Positions 17,976 through 26,670 of a DNA stretch of 64,000 nucleotides are shown one piece after another (position 1 is the first letter of the stretch; every line of letters starts with the position of its first letter). The notes under the pieces are model-generated. The model was not told where the DNA came from. It did no database searches and saw only the letters and a list, made by a program, of their open reading frames with translations. Source of the DNA: Streptomyces sp. ISL-10 (GTDB taxonomy: Bacteria > Actinomycetota > Actinomycetes > Streptomycetales > Streptomycetaceae); contig NZ_JAGGOJ010000032.1 in assembly GCF_018614575.1 (NCBI RefSeq), positions 1-64,000 of the forward strand, in the 5' to 3' direction. A program made the translations under genes and the position numbers.

Positions 17976-18983
17976 GTGACCAGCGACTGGCTCATCTACC
18001 AGGGGCTGAGCGAACCCCACGACGGCATCGCCCGGCTGCCCCCGCCGCCGCCCTGGCGCGCGTTCGACGGCGAGCCCGCAGGGCCGCCGCCGCCGGTGCC
18101 CGGTCTCGACAGCGCATCCACCCGCCGGCTCGGGACGGCCCAGGGCCGGTTCGCCGCCCATGGCCCGCGGGACGAACTCGAGCTGATCAACGCGGCCCTG
18201 TACCTCCGCCGCCCTCTGCTGATCACCGGGGATCCGGGCACCGGGAAGAGCACGCTCGCCCACTCGCTCGCCTACGAGCTGGGGCTCGGCCGGGTCCTGC
18301 AATGGCCCATCGTCAGCCGCAGCAGTCTGCGCGACGGGCTGTACCAGTACGACGCCATCGGCCGTCTCCAGGACTCCCAACTGGCCGGCCGTACCGACAC
18401 TGGAATCGGCCGCTACCTGCGGCTGGGCCCCCTCGGCACGGCCCTGTTGCCAGCCGAACGGCCGCGCGTCCTATTGATCGACGAACTCGACAAGGGCGAC
18501 ATCGACCTCCCGAACGACCTCCTGAACGTCCTGGAGGAGGGCGAGTTCAGCATCCCGGAGCTGGTGCGCTCCCGTCAGGAGGACGACGGCCGGACGGTCA
18601 CCGTGCTCACCGACGACGGCACGTTCGCGACCGTCGCCGAAGGGCATGTCCGCTGCCGTGCGTTCCCTGTGGTGGTGATGACCAGCAACGACGAACGCGA
18701 CTTCCCCGCGCCGCTGTTGCGCCGCTGCATCCACCTCGACATGCGCACACCCGGCGCAGACCGGCTCGCCGCGATGGTCCAGGCGCACTTCGGGAACGCC
18801 TCCGCGGACGAGAACGACGACATGATCCAGCGCTTCCTCTCCGCCTCCCCTGGCGGGTTGCGTGCTGCCGACCAGCTCCTGAACGCCATCTATCTGACGC
18901 AGCACAGCGCCCAGGAGGAACCCGTCAGCCGCGAGCGCCTCGCGGACCTGCTGATGCGGCCGCTCGGACCGGGACGGCCATGA
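17976..18983 (+). CDS. MoxR-type AAA+ ATPase
   Basis: A 335-residue AAA+ ATPase, third gene of the conflict operon. Walker A is GDPGTGKST (residues 85-93), Walker B is LLIDELDKGD with Asp169, sensor 1 is VVVMTSNDERDFP, followed by the arginine-finger region LLRRCIHLDMRTP. The N-terminus begins TSDWLIYQGLSEPHDG and then a run of prolines, as in MoxR partners of VMAP/vWA systems. In such systems it is expected to remodel or gate the vWA and VMAP partners using ATP. GTG 17976 follows TGAGGAG closely; an alternative ATG at 17916 overlaps the upstream stop but gives an atypical N-terminus. The stop overlaps the next ATG. Confidence 0.85.
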   Translation: MTSDWLIYQGLSEPHDGIARLPPPPPWRAFDGEPAGPPPPVPGLDSASTRRLGTAQGRFAAHGPRDELELINAALYLRRPLLITGDPGTGKSTLAHSLAYELGLGRVLQWPIVSRSSLRDGLYQYDAIGRLQDSQLAGRTDTGIGRYLRLGPLGTALLPAERPRVLLIDELDKGDIDLPNDLLNVLEEGEFSIPELVRSRQEDDGRTVTVLTDDGTFATVAEGHVRCRAFPVVVMTSNDERDFPAPLLRRCIHLDMRTPGADRLAAMVQAHFGNASADENDDMIQRFLSASPGGLRAADQLLNAIYLTQHSAQEEPVSRERLADLLMRPLGPGRP

Positions 18984-21900
18984 GCACGGGGCCCGGGAAG
19001 GAGGAGACGAGCGCTCCGGGGCAGGACGGTACCCTGCCCGGCCGGCCGATGGAGGAGCTGGTGCGCAGGCTCGGTGCGGCCGGCCTGTCCGCGGCGCCCG
19101 ATGCCGTGTCCGACGCACTCTGGCTCGCGCGGTTCGTCACCCCGTCCCCGGCCGCCCCGGCGGATCTCCCGGCGCAGGCGTCCCCCGCCCATCCGCGCAC
19201 CAGCCCCCGGCAGGCCGGCCCGCCGCCCCAGCCGGCACCGGGGACCACCTCGCCGGGGGGCCCCCGGGTGGGTCTCCACGCGGGCACCGGCTCCGGGGGT
19301 GTCACGGCCGCCAACTCCGTGCACGTACCAGGCGGTACCACCCTGCCGGACACCCGGCCGCTGCGCCGTGCTCTGCGCCCGCTCCGGCATTACCGGTTGG
19401 CCACCCGGCCGGCTCGGGAGACGGCGGTCGACGAAGTGGCCACCGCCGAGCGTGCCGCCGAGACGGGCCTCCTCCTGCCCGTGCTGGAGGACAGGGAGCG
19501 GCCAGCCGCGCGCCTGAGGATCCTCATGGACGTCTCGACCTCGATGGCTCCCTGGCACCAGTTGCTGCGCGAACTCCGGCGCCTTTGCGGCCGCTCGGGC
19601 GCCTTCCACGACATCTCGGTGCACTACCTGCACGAACTCCCCGGGACGGGCATGCCGGTGGTCGCGAACTCACGCCATCTGGAGGCCGCCGCCACCACCC
19701 CCGTCGCTCCGCTCCGCGACCCGACTGGGCGGCGGATCACCCTGATCCTCTCCGACTGCACGGGGCCCCTGTGGCGCAGCGGCCACATGCAGCGGAACCT
19801 GCACCGCTGGGCTCAGGTCGCCCCCGTTGCCGTACTCCAGCCGCTGCCGCAGCGCATGTGGTCGCGCACCCATCTGCCGCCGGTCCCCGGCATTCTCCGG
19901 CGGCCGGAACACAGGGCACGCTGGGACTTCCGGCCCGTCCACACGGATCCGCCCGCCGTTTCGCTGCACGCGCTCGCCGTCCCGGTGCTGGCGCCGACTG
20001 CCGGGGCATTCGGCGCCTGGTCACGGCTGCTGGCAGGGAGCACCGCCGCCGCCCGGGGCGCGGCGGCCTGGGTGCTTCCCCGCCACCTGGCGTCGCGTGC
20101 GCCGCGCGTCGACGCCGCCGTCCAGGACGCCGCCGGCCTGCTGCGGGCCTTCCTCTCCGTCGCCTCTCCCGACGCGGTCCGGCTCGCCCGCTATCTGGCG
20201 ACCGCGCCCCTCGTCCTCCCGGTGATGCGCCTCGTCCAGCGGGTGATGCTGCCGCACACCGGCCCGTCCGAACTGGCGGAGGTCCTGCTCAGCGGCCTCC
20301 TCACCCGTCATCCCGTGGTGTCGTCCGACGCCGAGAGCCTCGCCTTCGACTTCCAGGACGGGGTGCGGGAATTGCTCCTCGACCGCGTCGACCGCGGCGA
20401 AGCGGCCCTCGTCCTGCGCGAACTCTCCGATTATGTGGCGCAGCACTTCGGGCGCGGCACACGGAACTTTCCGCTGCTGGCCGCCACCTATCTCGACGGC
20501 ACCGTCCGGCCCATGGGCGATGCCGGGCAGACGGGCGACGAGTACGCCCACCCCGCGGAGCCGATGTTCGCCGAGGTGTCGAGTCACGTGCTCCGGCGCT
20601 TCTACCCGGCCGCTGGCGGTGCGACGGATCTCGCCGGCGCATCGTCAGCGGAGCCCGTCAGGCTGCGGGAGGGGGAGTGGTTCGCTCACTTCCGGCGCGC
20701 CGACCGCCATCTTCACCGCTACGACGAGGACGGCGCCGTGCGCGACCTGGAGGAAGCCATCCGGCTGCTGCGGCTGCTGCGGGAGAGCCCCGTCGACAAC
20801 ATGCGGTCCACTTGGCTGTACGGGCTGCTCTCCGCCGCGCTGCTGCGGCGCTGGCGCGCCCTGGGCATGGCGGAGGACCTCACCGAGGCGGCGTCGACGG
20901 CGTTCGATGGCGCCCTGCGGCGCGACCTGAACCGCCCCACCGTGCCAGGGGACTTCGTCACCACCGGTGCCCTTGGAGACGCCCTCGTCGCGCTGGCCGG
21001 TGAGCACGACAGGACGGACGACTGGCTACGGCTCGTCCCCCCGGGGCTGCTGGACGTCCCGGCGCGGCAGTCCGGCCCGTCCTGGGCGGCCTACCGGCTG
21101 CTGACGCGGGCGGCGGATGCCTACGGGGTCGTGGCGCGCCACCCCGAGCAAGAGGCGTACGAGGAGCACACCGTCCGCAGGGCAGACGCGCTGGTACTCG
21201 CGGCCGAGGCGATCGCCCGCGCCTCGGCGGAGAGCGCCGAGTCCGCGGGCGCGGAGGGCTCGCCGGAGCTCGTCGCCGTCGAGTACCAGGGCTGCCTCAC
21301 CAGCGCGCTGTCGCTGCTCGACGAGGGCACCGGCCGCGACCTCGCGCGCCGGGCGGAGGCGGCCATGAAGCTGGCTCGCCACTACTCCGGGGAGGGTTCG
21401 GTGACGCGCGTGGAACGTCCTGACCTGGCGGGCAGCTACGCGTACAAGGCCACGACCGCGCTGTCCGAGCTGCTGGCGGACCAGACCGGGCGTCTGGGCC
21501 CCAGCCACCGGGACACGCTCGCCACCCGCAGAAGACTCGCCCGCTGGAAGAGGTGGAACGAGGACGGCGGCATCCGGCTGGGCGAGCGTCCGGGTTCACT
21601 GCTCACCCGTCCCTCCGAGGGCGGCGACTCTGCCGAGGACGGCGGCGAGGCGCTCCCCCCCGGGCAGCGCATGGTGCCGGGATGGCCCGTGCGCCACTAT
21701 GGACCCGTGCCGAAGTTCCGGCCCGAGCGCTGGGAGTTCCGCGTGTTCGGCGCCACGGCCTCCGGCGACAAGCACTGCTGGAACTTCGAGGAGTTCGCCG
21801 AGCTCCCGATGACGTCGATCGCGGCCGACCTGCACTGCGTGTCCGGCAAGAGCACGACGGGCCACGAATGGATGGGGATCGCCGCGGCCACCGTGCTGGC

Positions 21901-22237
21901 CCTGGCCCCTCCCGCTCCCGCCGTCACCCACGTGATGATCTGGGCGGAGTACGGCTACAGCGCCAATCTCCGTCTGCGCGATCTCGCGTCCGACCGGACG
22001 CTTCTTGCGCGCTATCGCAACGGGGAGGCCCTGACGCCGGAGCACGGCTTTCCGTTGCGTCTGGTGGTCCCGCATCTGTACGGCTGGAAGGGCGTCAAGT
22101 GGGTGCGCGGCATCGAGTACATGACGCAAGACCGCCGCGGCTTCTGGGAGGAACGGGGTTATCACAACATCGGCGACACCGGGCGCGAGCAGCGGTACAG
22201 CTACCAGGAGGAGCCGGGCGAGGGCCCCGTCCAGTGA
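18980..22237 (+). CDS. vWA-TPR protein fused to a sulfite-oxidase-like molybdopterin domain
   Basis: A 1085-residue protein, last gene of the operon (ATGA overlap with the ATPase gene). Residues about 175-350 are the SAV_2336-type vWA domain with DVSTS (184-188) and, further on, LILSDCTGPLW. Helical regions follow to about residue 560, then TPR-like repeats up to about 850 (GPSHRDTLATRRRLARW). Residues about 890-1085 form a complete oxidoreductase molybdopterin domain of the sulfite-oxidase/MsrP class: GWPVRHYGPVPKFRPERWEF, Cys953 in DLHCVSG (the usual molybdenum ligand), EHGFPLRLVVPHLYGWKGVK and FWEERGYHNIGD. Stand-alone homologues have the same length. The fusion frame is continuous. Expected cytoplasmic: no Tat signal. 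The role of the enzyme domain is unknown. Confidence 0.85.
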   Translation: MSTGPGKEETSAPGQDGTLPGRPMEELVRRLGAAGLSAAPDAVSDALWLARFVTPSPAAPADLPAQASPAHPRTSPRQAGPPPQPAPGTTSPGGPRVGLHAGTGSGGVTAANSVHVPGGTTLPDTRPLRRALRPLRHYRLATRPARETAVDEVATAERAAETGLLLPVLEDRERPAARLRILMDVSTSMAPWHQLLRELRRLCGRSGAFHDISVHYLHELPGTGMPVVANSRHLEAAATTPVAPLRDPTGRRITLILSDCTGPLWRSGHMQRNLHRWAQVAPVAVLQPLPQRMWSRTHLPPVPGILRRPEHRARWDFRPVHTDPPAVSLHALAVPVLAPTAGAFGAWSRLLAGSTAAARGAAAWVLPRHLASRAPRVDAAVQDAAGLLRAFLSVASPDAVRLARYLATAPLVLPVMRLVQRVMLPHTGPSELAEVLLSGLLTRHPVVSSDAESLAFDFQDGVRELLLDRVDRGEAALVLRELSDYVAQHFGRGTRNFPLLAATYLDGTVRPMGDAGQTGDEYAHPAEPMFAEVSSHVLRRFYPAAGGATDLAGASSAEPVRLREGEWFAHFRRADRHLHRYDEDGAVRDLEEAIRLLRLLRESPVDNMRSTWLYGLLSAALLRRWRALGMAEDLTEAASTAFDGALRRDLNRPTVPGDFVTTGALGDALVALAGEHDRTDDWLRLVPPGLLDVPARQSGPSWAAYRLLTRAADAYGVVARHPEQEAYEEHTVRRADALVLAAEAIARASAESAESAGAEGSPELVAVEYQGCLTSALSLLDEGTGRDLARRAEAAMKLARHYSGEGSVTRVERPDLAGSYAYKATTALSELLADQTGRLGPSHRDTLATRRRLARWKRWNEDGGIRLGERPGSLLTRPSEGGDSAEDGGEALPPGQRMVPGWPVRHYGPVPKFRPERWEFRVFGATASGDKHCWNFEEFAELPMTSIAADLHCVSGKSTTGHEWMGIAAATVLALAPPAPAVTHVMIWAEYGYSANLRLRDLASDRTLLARYRNGEALTPEHGFPLRLVVPHLYGWKGVKWVRGIEYMTQDRRGFWEERGYHNIGDTGREQRYSYQEEPGEGPVQ

Positions 22238-22329
22238 CGGCGGTCGGGACCCCGTGACGGCCGGGCGAGGGCACACCCGGTGAGGGCCGGCCGTAGCGCA
22301 GGGGACCCGCGCCTCTGACAGGCGCGTCG

Positions 22330-22545
22330 GAGCCTGCCTGCCTGCCTGCCTGCGTGAGTGAGCAAGCGAGCGGGATGCCGGTGGCGTCGGTGATCAGGTG
22401 GTGCCTGCTGCCGGTACTGCCCCGGTCGACAGGGTTTCATCCGATCTTGGATCCTCTCTCGACGCCCGAATGTACGAGCCGTCGACCACGCGCGGGAGAA
22501 GCCCAGGGCGTTCGCGCCGCGCAGCTTGGCAGTGCGCGGTATTCC
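22330..22545 (-). pseudogene. IS5-family transposase, internal fragment
   Basis: Reading leftwards, ALGFSRVVDGSYIRASRE and, in a shifted frame, NPVDRGSTGSRHHLITDATG IPLA correspond to the first catalytic Asp region and following strand of an IS5-type transposase (VVDGSHVRA...PVDRG). Both ends are missing and the frame is broken. The fragment begins almost at the (CCTG)5 repeat after the conflict operon. Confidence 0.6.
22333..22352. repeat. tetranucleotide repeat (CCTG)5
   Basis: CCTG is repeated five times without interruption. It lies at the junction between the end of the conflict operon and the IS5 fragment, so it probably reflects slippage at a recombination scar. Confidence 0.8.
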
Positions 22546-22550
22546 CATGT

Positions 22551-22840
22551 TCAGGCTCTGCGACCCTGTGGCCAGGGATAGCCAAGCTGCCTGGCGAACT
22601 CCGCTGAGCCGCCACAGACTTCGGCTGTCTGACGTGGATCACCTCCCGCAAGCTGTTCAGCGAGTCTCGCGGTTTGATCAGCAGGGGCGTCACTGGAGAT
22701 GGCGAGCACGGTCCGCAACTGCAGCCAGGGACGGTCTTCCTCAATGGCTGAGCGGCCCGGGTGGAAGAAGAAGAGGTTGATCTGGTCGGGTTCCCAGGGC
22801 CAGGCGGACACAGCTCCGAGTTCACATTCCCACCGTGCGA
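22551..22840 (-). pseudogene. C-terminal fragment of an unknown protein
   Basis: About 95 codons look like real protein: GAVSAWPWEPDQINLFFFHP, RPWLQLRTVLAISSDAPADQ, then RQTAEVCGGSAEFARQLGYP. The frame is joined directly to the truncated IS5 transposase upstream, so the start and N-terminal part are lost. I cannot name the family. Confidence 0.35.
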
Positions 22841-23355
22841 GCCAGTTGTGTTGTGGACCCGATGCCTTTGCGGGCGATGCGGTGGCGGATGTCCCGTAAG
22901 TGGAGCCATTGCCGCATGTGGTAGTAGTCGTAGACCTTGTCTGCGTGCAGTTTTGCGGGGCGGCGCCGGCGGGGTCCGCGGCGGGAGCGGATCGGCGGGA
23001 TGCCGCGGACGAGGGGTTCGAGAGCCTGGCTGTCGTGGAGCTTCGCCCAGCTTGGCCCACACCCGCGCCTTGCTCCACTCGGTGAACCGACGGTGGGCTG
23101 TCGGCCCCGACGGCCCGAACGACGGAGGCAACTGCCGCCAGGTACAGCCCGCGTGGCCGCGAAGATGATCGCAGCCAAGACCTCGCGGTCTCCGTACCGA
23201 CGCCGGCCACCGCCCTGCGGACGAGACGGAGCCGGCGGCACCACCCGCTCGAACAGCTCCCACAACTCATCCGGCACCAACCGCTCAACGATCCCCACGA
23301 CACCAGACCACCGAACAGGGCCAAATGAGATGACCTCTAAAGGCGAGTCCCACAA
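22841..23355 (-). pseudogene. IS5-family transposase, internally deleted and 3'-truncated
   Basis: Starts as VERLVPDELWELFERVVPPA then RYGDREVLAAIIFAAT, the N-terminal signature of an IS5-like transposase. It shifts frame, then resumes at LHDSQALEPLVRGIPPIRSR and LHADKVYDYYHMRQWL. The segment with the first catalytic Asp is deleted, and the C-terminal part after HRIARKGI is replaced by unrelated sequence. Not functional. Confidence 0.8.
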
Positions 23356-23453
23356 TGGTCAGTTGGGCATGAACAGGGTCACCAGCCTGCGTGTCCACGG
23401 TTCGGTGGATGACCACGAGGACGGAGTGCGGGTGGTCCGCATATGCTCTTGCC

Positions 23454-24101
23454 GTGCAGGAGCCTATAACCGTGGCAGTGGCCGACGGCAACCTGGTGGG
23501 TGCGTTCCCGCGGAACCTTGCTGATGAGGTTCGCGCGGTCCTGGCGGTCGTGCCGGAGACACGAAGCCCACCCGTGTCGCCGTTCTTGGTGGATATGAGC
23601 GGTGAGGTCGTCGCCATCCCGTATCGGATTTACCAGGATGAGCCGCCCACCGACGCGGTGCGCGCGCTTACGGCCCGGCAGCGGATGATCCTGCACTGCC
23701 TGTACTCGCGGCACAGCGACGGGCTGGTCCGCCAGCGCCACCTGGAGCGAGTCGTCAGTTCCGACCAGCCGTGGGTAGTGCCGTTCGTGATGCAACTGGT
23801 CGGCGAATACGTCTTGGAGATCTTGGAGGCCATCCAGCACGGCCTTTGCGACCTGCCCTCCAAACGGTCTGCCCAGCGGCTGCTCTATGGGGACTTCATC
23901 GCGCGGAATCCGGCGTTCTTCGCGACGATCGAGCGCCGGGTGGTGAGCTATTGGTCCTGCTACTACCGGTGGGACTTTCCGGTGTTTGGCACGTACCCGG
24001 GCTGCCGTCTGTTGGAGCTGCTGCGGTCTGCCGCAACCGACCGCACGGGCAGGCCATGGCCCCGCCATGCGGCAGCAGGGCTCATCCCCACCGCATCCTG
24101 A
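23454..24101 (+). CDS. conserved hypothetical protein
   Basis: A 215-residue soluble protein with convincing composition: QEPITVAVADGNLVGAFPRN, EVRAVLAVVPETRSPPVSPF, TARQRMILHCLYSRHSDGLV, then VVPFVMQLVGEYVLEILEAI and RRVVSYWSCYYRWDFPVFGT. It has the look of a helical all-cytoplasmic protein; I do not recognise a named domain. The open frame extends to 23391, but the GTG at 23454 gives a better N-terminus; there is no strong ribosome site for either, so the start is uncertain. It lies between IS relics, which suggests it arrived with the accessory DNA. Confidence 0.6.
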   Translation: MQEPITVAVADGNLVGAFPRNLADEVRAVLAVVPETRSPPVSPFLVDMSGEVVAIPYRIYQDEPPTDAVRALTARQRMILHCLYSRHSDGLVRQRHLERVVSSDQPWVVPFVMQLVGEYVLEILEAIQHGLCDLPSKRSAQRLLYGDFIARNPAFFATIERRVVSYWSCYYRWDFPVFGTYPGCRLLELLRSAATDRTGRPWPRHAAAGLIPTAS

Positions 24102-24118
24102 GATGAACGCTGCCGCCG

Positions 24119-24300
24119 TCACCCGGTGAGTGCGAGGTTGTGCAGATGGGCGATGCCGCGAGTATCGCGTGGTGGACGCCGTCGCCCTTCAGCTGGCAGT
24201 CGCGGGCTCAGCCCCGTGAACGGGGCTGTCCAAGACGACTCTGACGCCGTGATCACACCAGACACGGCAAGATCATCTCAGCCGCGACACCAGCAACCAC
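24119..24300 (-). mobile_element. internally deleted IS5-type element (MITE-like)
   Basis: The first 65 bases of the transposase gene found at 1-112 are joined directly to the last 80 bases of the same kind of gene. The joint leaves a small open frame of 48 codons (24265 to 24119) that starts SGVITASESSWTAPFTGLSP and ends RGIAHLHNLALTG, the usual C-terminus. The deletion starts after the CGCGGGCTCA block (24201-24210). The sequence before that block is the C-terminal DCQLKGDGVHH region, read in a shifted frame. The outer terminal repeat on the left side was not found. Confidence 0.6.
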
Positions 24301-24313
24301 TGCCACCCTGCTA

Positions 24314-25265
24314 GGTTCTGTCCGACCGATCATGTCCGGAGCCAGATGATGGTTGCCGCGACGGTGACGGTACCCAGGTAGACGTATCCGCGCTTGTCGT
24401 ACCTCGTGGACACGGCTCGGCAGTTCTTGAGCTTGTTGATCGCCCGTTCCAGGTGTTGCGCTTCTTGTACCGCTCCTCGTCGAAACCGTGCGGGCGGCCC
24501 CCTGCCCGGCCCCGGCGAGCGCGGTTCACTGCCTGGTCACTCTTCTCGGGAATGACGTGGCGGATGCCTCGTCTCCGCAGGTAGCGGCGGGTCCGGCGGT
24601 TACTGTAGGCGTTATCGGCGCTGACGCTGTCTGGTGTAGTACGCGGGCGGCCCGGCCCGGCCCGAGGTGAGGCACCCGTATGCGCTCCATGACCGGCTCG
24701 AACTGCGTGCAGTCCGCCCGCTGGCCCGCCGTCAGCACCAGCGACAGCGCGCGGCAACGACCGTCGGCACTCAGGTGGACCTTGGTGGTGAAGCCTCCTC
24801 GGGACCGACCGAGCCCCTCACCTCCTGCACCACCTCCACCAGGCGGGCGCATAGTCTCACCCATGGTCTTTCGCTCTGGTGTGTCATAGCCGCCGCCCCT
24901 TTCGACGCAGCGGGTGGCGGGGCCTTCCGGGCGCCGGCGGCGTGCTGGTGGGCGCGGATCGAGGTGGAGTCAACCGAGACGTCCCAGTCGATCCCACTGG
25001 CGGCATCGGCCTGGGCCTGCACTTGCTGGAGCAACCGTTCCCAGGTTCCGTCGGCCGACCAGCGCCGGTGACGCTCGTAAATGGTCTTCCACGGCCCGTA
25101 GCGTTCCGGCAGGTCACGCCACTGCACGCCGGTCCGCACCCGGTGCAGGATGCCGTTGACCACCTGGCGGTGATCACGCCACCGTCCGCAGCGGTTGTTG
25201 CCTGTCGGCAGGAACGGCTCCAGACGTCGCCACTCCGCCTCTGTCAGATCCCTCCGGCCGGTCAT
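24314..25265 (-). pseudogene. IS5-family (IS427-type) transposase, frameshifted
   Basis: A nearly full-length element read leftwards. First part: DLTEAEWRRLEPFLPTGN, GVQWRDLPERYGPWKTIYER and DVSVDSTSIRAHQHAAGARK. After a frame change: RSRGGFTTKVHLSADGRCRA. After another: DSVSADNAYSNRRTRRYLRR and IRHVIPEKSDQA. The last part (ERAINKLKNCRAV, then TVTVAATIIWLRT, stop 24332-24330) is in yet another frame. One shift between the two halves is normal in this IS group (programmed frameshift), but the others are not. The left end shows GGTTCTGTCCGACC at 24314; no matching right end is visible. Confidence 0.8.
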
Positions 25266-25302
25266 ACAACGGCCAACGAATCAGTGGGCGGCGTGAGCAC
25301 GG

Positions 25303-25713
25303 TCAGTATCTGCGATGCCACCAAGCCAACTCCGGTTCTATCGTCGGCTCGTGATGCGTTCGCCCGAGGAGCACCGCGTCCAGGCGCTCCACCTGCACCC
25401 GGAGTTCGGCGGCGGCCCTTGGCGGAAGCATGAACAGAACCTCTTGCAGCTTGTCCCGGGCCCAGCCCTCGCCACAACAGGGGCAGGTGAACTCAGCCTC
25501 CCACCGCCTCCACCGGCGCCTAGTGCCGTGGACGCGCACGGACCACACGCTCAGCGCCACTGCCACGATGCCCGGAGACAATCGCTCCCGTTCGAGCACA
25601 CGGACGGCGGCATTCGCCGCGCCCGAGAGACCTGGGACATCGCGATACCGCACCCAGGGTCTCCCCCAGCCGCGTTCCCGCGACCGAAGTGAAGCTGGTG
25701 TTCTACGCGGCAC
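25303..25713 (-). CDS. hypothetical protein with CxxC motif
   Basis: A 136-residue protein. The C-terminal two-thirds look real and resemble small proteins common on actinobacterial mobile elements: AANAAVRVLERERLSPG, RRWRRWEAEFTCPCCGEGWA with a CPCC motif, then LQEVLFMLPPRAAAELRVQV and a tail rich in Trp/His. The CxxC alone is not a full zinc site; a partner could supply the rest. Its start overlaps the 5' end of the gene on the other strand, and it ends beside the IS427-type relic, so the N-terminus may be altered. Function unknown. Confidence 0.5.
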   Translation of the reverse strand: MPRRTPASLRSRERGWGRPWVRYRDVPGLSGAANAAVRVLERERLSPGIVAVALSVWSVRVHGTRRRWRRWEAEFTCPCCGEGWARDKLQEVLFMLPPRAAAELRVQVERLDAVLLGRTHHEPTIEPELAWWHRRY

Positions 25714-26315
25714 GGCCCCTTCGGATACAAGTCATGGACCGCATCCTCCCACAACCCGAGATCGACCGGACGGAACCTAGTCGGCCGCACCGCCTGCCTG
25801 GGAAACAGCGAAGTAACCACAAGCCCAACGAGCCTGCCGCCAGCAAGGATGTGGCCGGCTCGAAGGCCCTCGCCGAAAAGAAGTCAGACAAGCCGAATGT
25901 CGCCCACGTTGGCGACACCATCACGCTCAGCGGCAGCGACGAGAACCTGAAGGTCGACGCCACACTCAAGAAGTGGCTAGACCCCGCCAAGGGCGCTAAC
26001 GAGTTCGGCAGGCCGCAGGACGGCAGGCGCTGGGTCGCGGCACAGTGGGAACTCGTCAACAAGGGCACCGTCGTCTACGACGACAGCCCCAGCAACGGCG
26101 CCCAGGTAGCCGACGCTGAAGGACAGAGATTCCAATCCTGGTACGGCGAGATCACCGCCGGGCCGCAGATGACGTCGGGCGCCGAAGTCCCGCCCGGCGA
26201 GAAGGTCCCCGGGTGGATCGTCTACGAAGTCCCTAAGGACTCGAAGACCGTCAGCGTCCAGTTCGCCCTCGACTCTGGCTTCGCCGATCAGACGGGTCAG
26301 TGGGTTGTGAAGTAG
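25689..26315 (+). CDS. DUF4352-like protein with replaced N-terminus
   Basis: A 208-residue frame whose last 150 residues form an immunoglobulin-like DUF4352 (telokin-like) domain: VAHVGDTITLSGSDENLKVD, RRWVAAQWELVNKGTVVYDD, SWYGEITAGPQMTSGAEVPP and GEKVPGWIVYEVPKDS. Members are normally lipoproteins or exported; here the first 50 residues (ILPQPEIDRTEPSRPHRLPG) are not a signal peptide and look like foreign sequence fused in frame. The gene is probably the truncated remnant of a lipoprotein gene. A strong terminator hairpin follows at 26332. Confidence 0.55.
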   Translation: MKLVFYAARPLRIQVMDRILPQPEIDRTEPSRPHRLPGKQRSNHKPNEPAASKDVAGSKALAEKKSDKPNVAHVGDTITLSGSDENLKVDATLKKWLDPAKGANEFGRPQDGRRWVAAQWELVNKGTVVYDDSPSNGAQVADAEGQRFQSWYGEITAGPQMTSGAEVPPGEKVPGWIVYEVPKDSKTVSVQFALDSGFADQTGQWVVK

Positions 26316-26331
26316 CCAACTGATAGGCCCT

Positions 26332-26365
26332 CCGCCCCGGTCGTTCTCGTCGGCGACCGGGGCGG
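26332..26365 (+). terminator. terminator hairpin
   Basis: CCGCCCCGGTCG and CGACCGGGGCGG form a perfect 12-bp stem with a 10-base loop, 17 bases after the DUF4352-like gene. Confidence 0.75.
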
Positions 26366-26670
26366 ACTCATACCCGCGAGGAGACTGCGTCATGCCCACC
26401 CAGCATCGCCGAGGGCAAAAACTGGTCCCTCCGGCTGGTCAAGACCTGGTGTAGGCCGCGCAAGGGACCGGATGCGTGGCTGCGACCGAGGCGAATCCTT
26501 CGGTGGCGCCGCCCTCACGTGTATCAACTCGCCCCAGGGGGCTCTGCGTCCAGTTCGGCCGCTGCCTCGGCCCGCACATGGCCGAGAGCGGTCGTCCGTC
26601 TCCCCCCGGGCCGGCCGTCAGAGCCATGTGACCAGCGGCGATTGGGCCGCCGGCGGCGTGCAGGGACGGT
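26366..26670. other. no supported gene
   Basis: Between the terminator and the end of the SMI1/KNR4-Lsr2 gene I see only short frames in both directions and no recognisable motif. Confidence 0.45.

Noticed and set aside
18302..18979. Upstream extension of the vWA frame by 226 codons (open from 18302)
   Set aside because: It lies wholly inside the MoxR ATPase gene, is Arg/Pro-rich, and ATG 18980 has the typical ATGA overlap.
22258..22330. Terminator for the conflict operon
   Set aside because: There are GC-rich inverted bits near 22258-22300, but no stem long enough to call.
24488..24670. Short plus-strand frames within the IS427-type relic
   Set aside because: Antisense to clearly recognisable transposase blocks.
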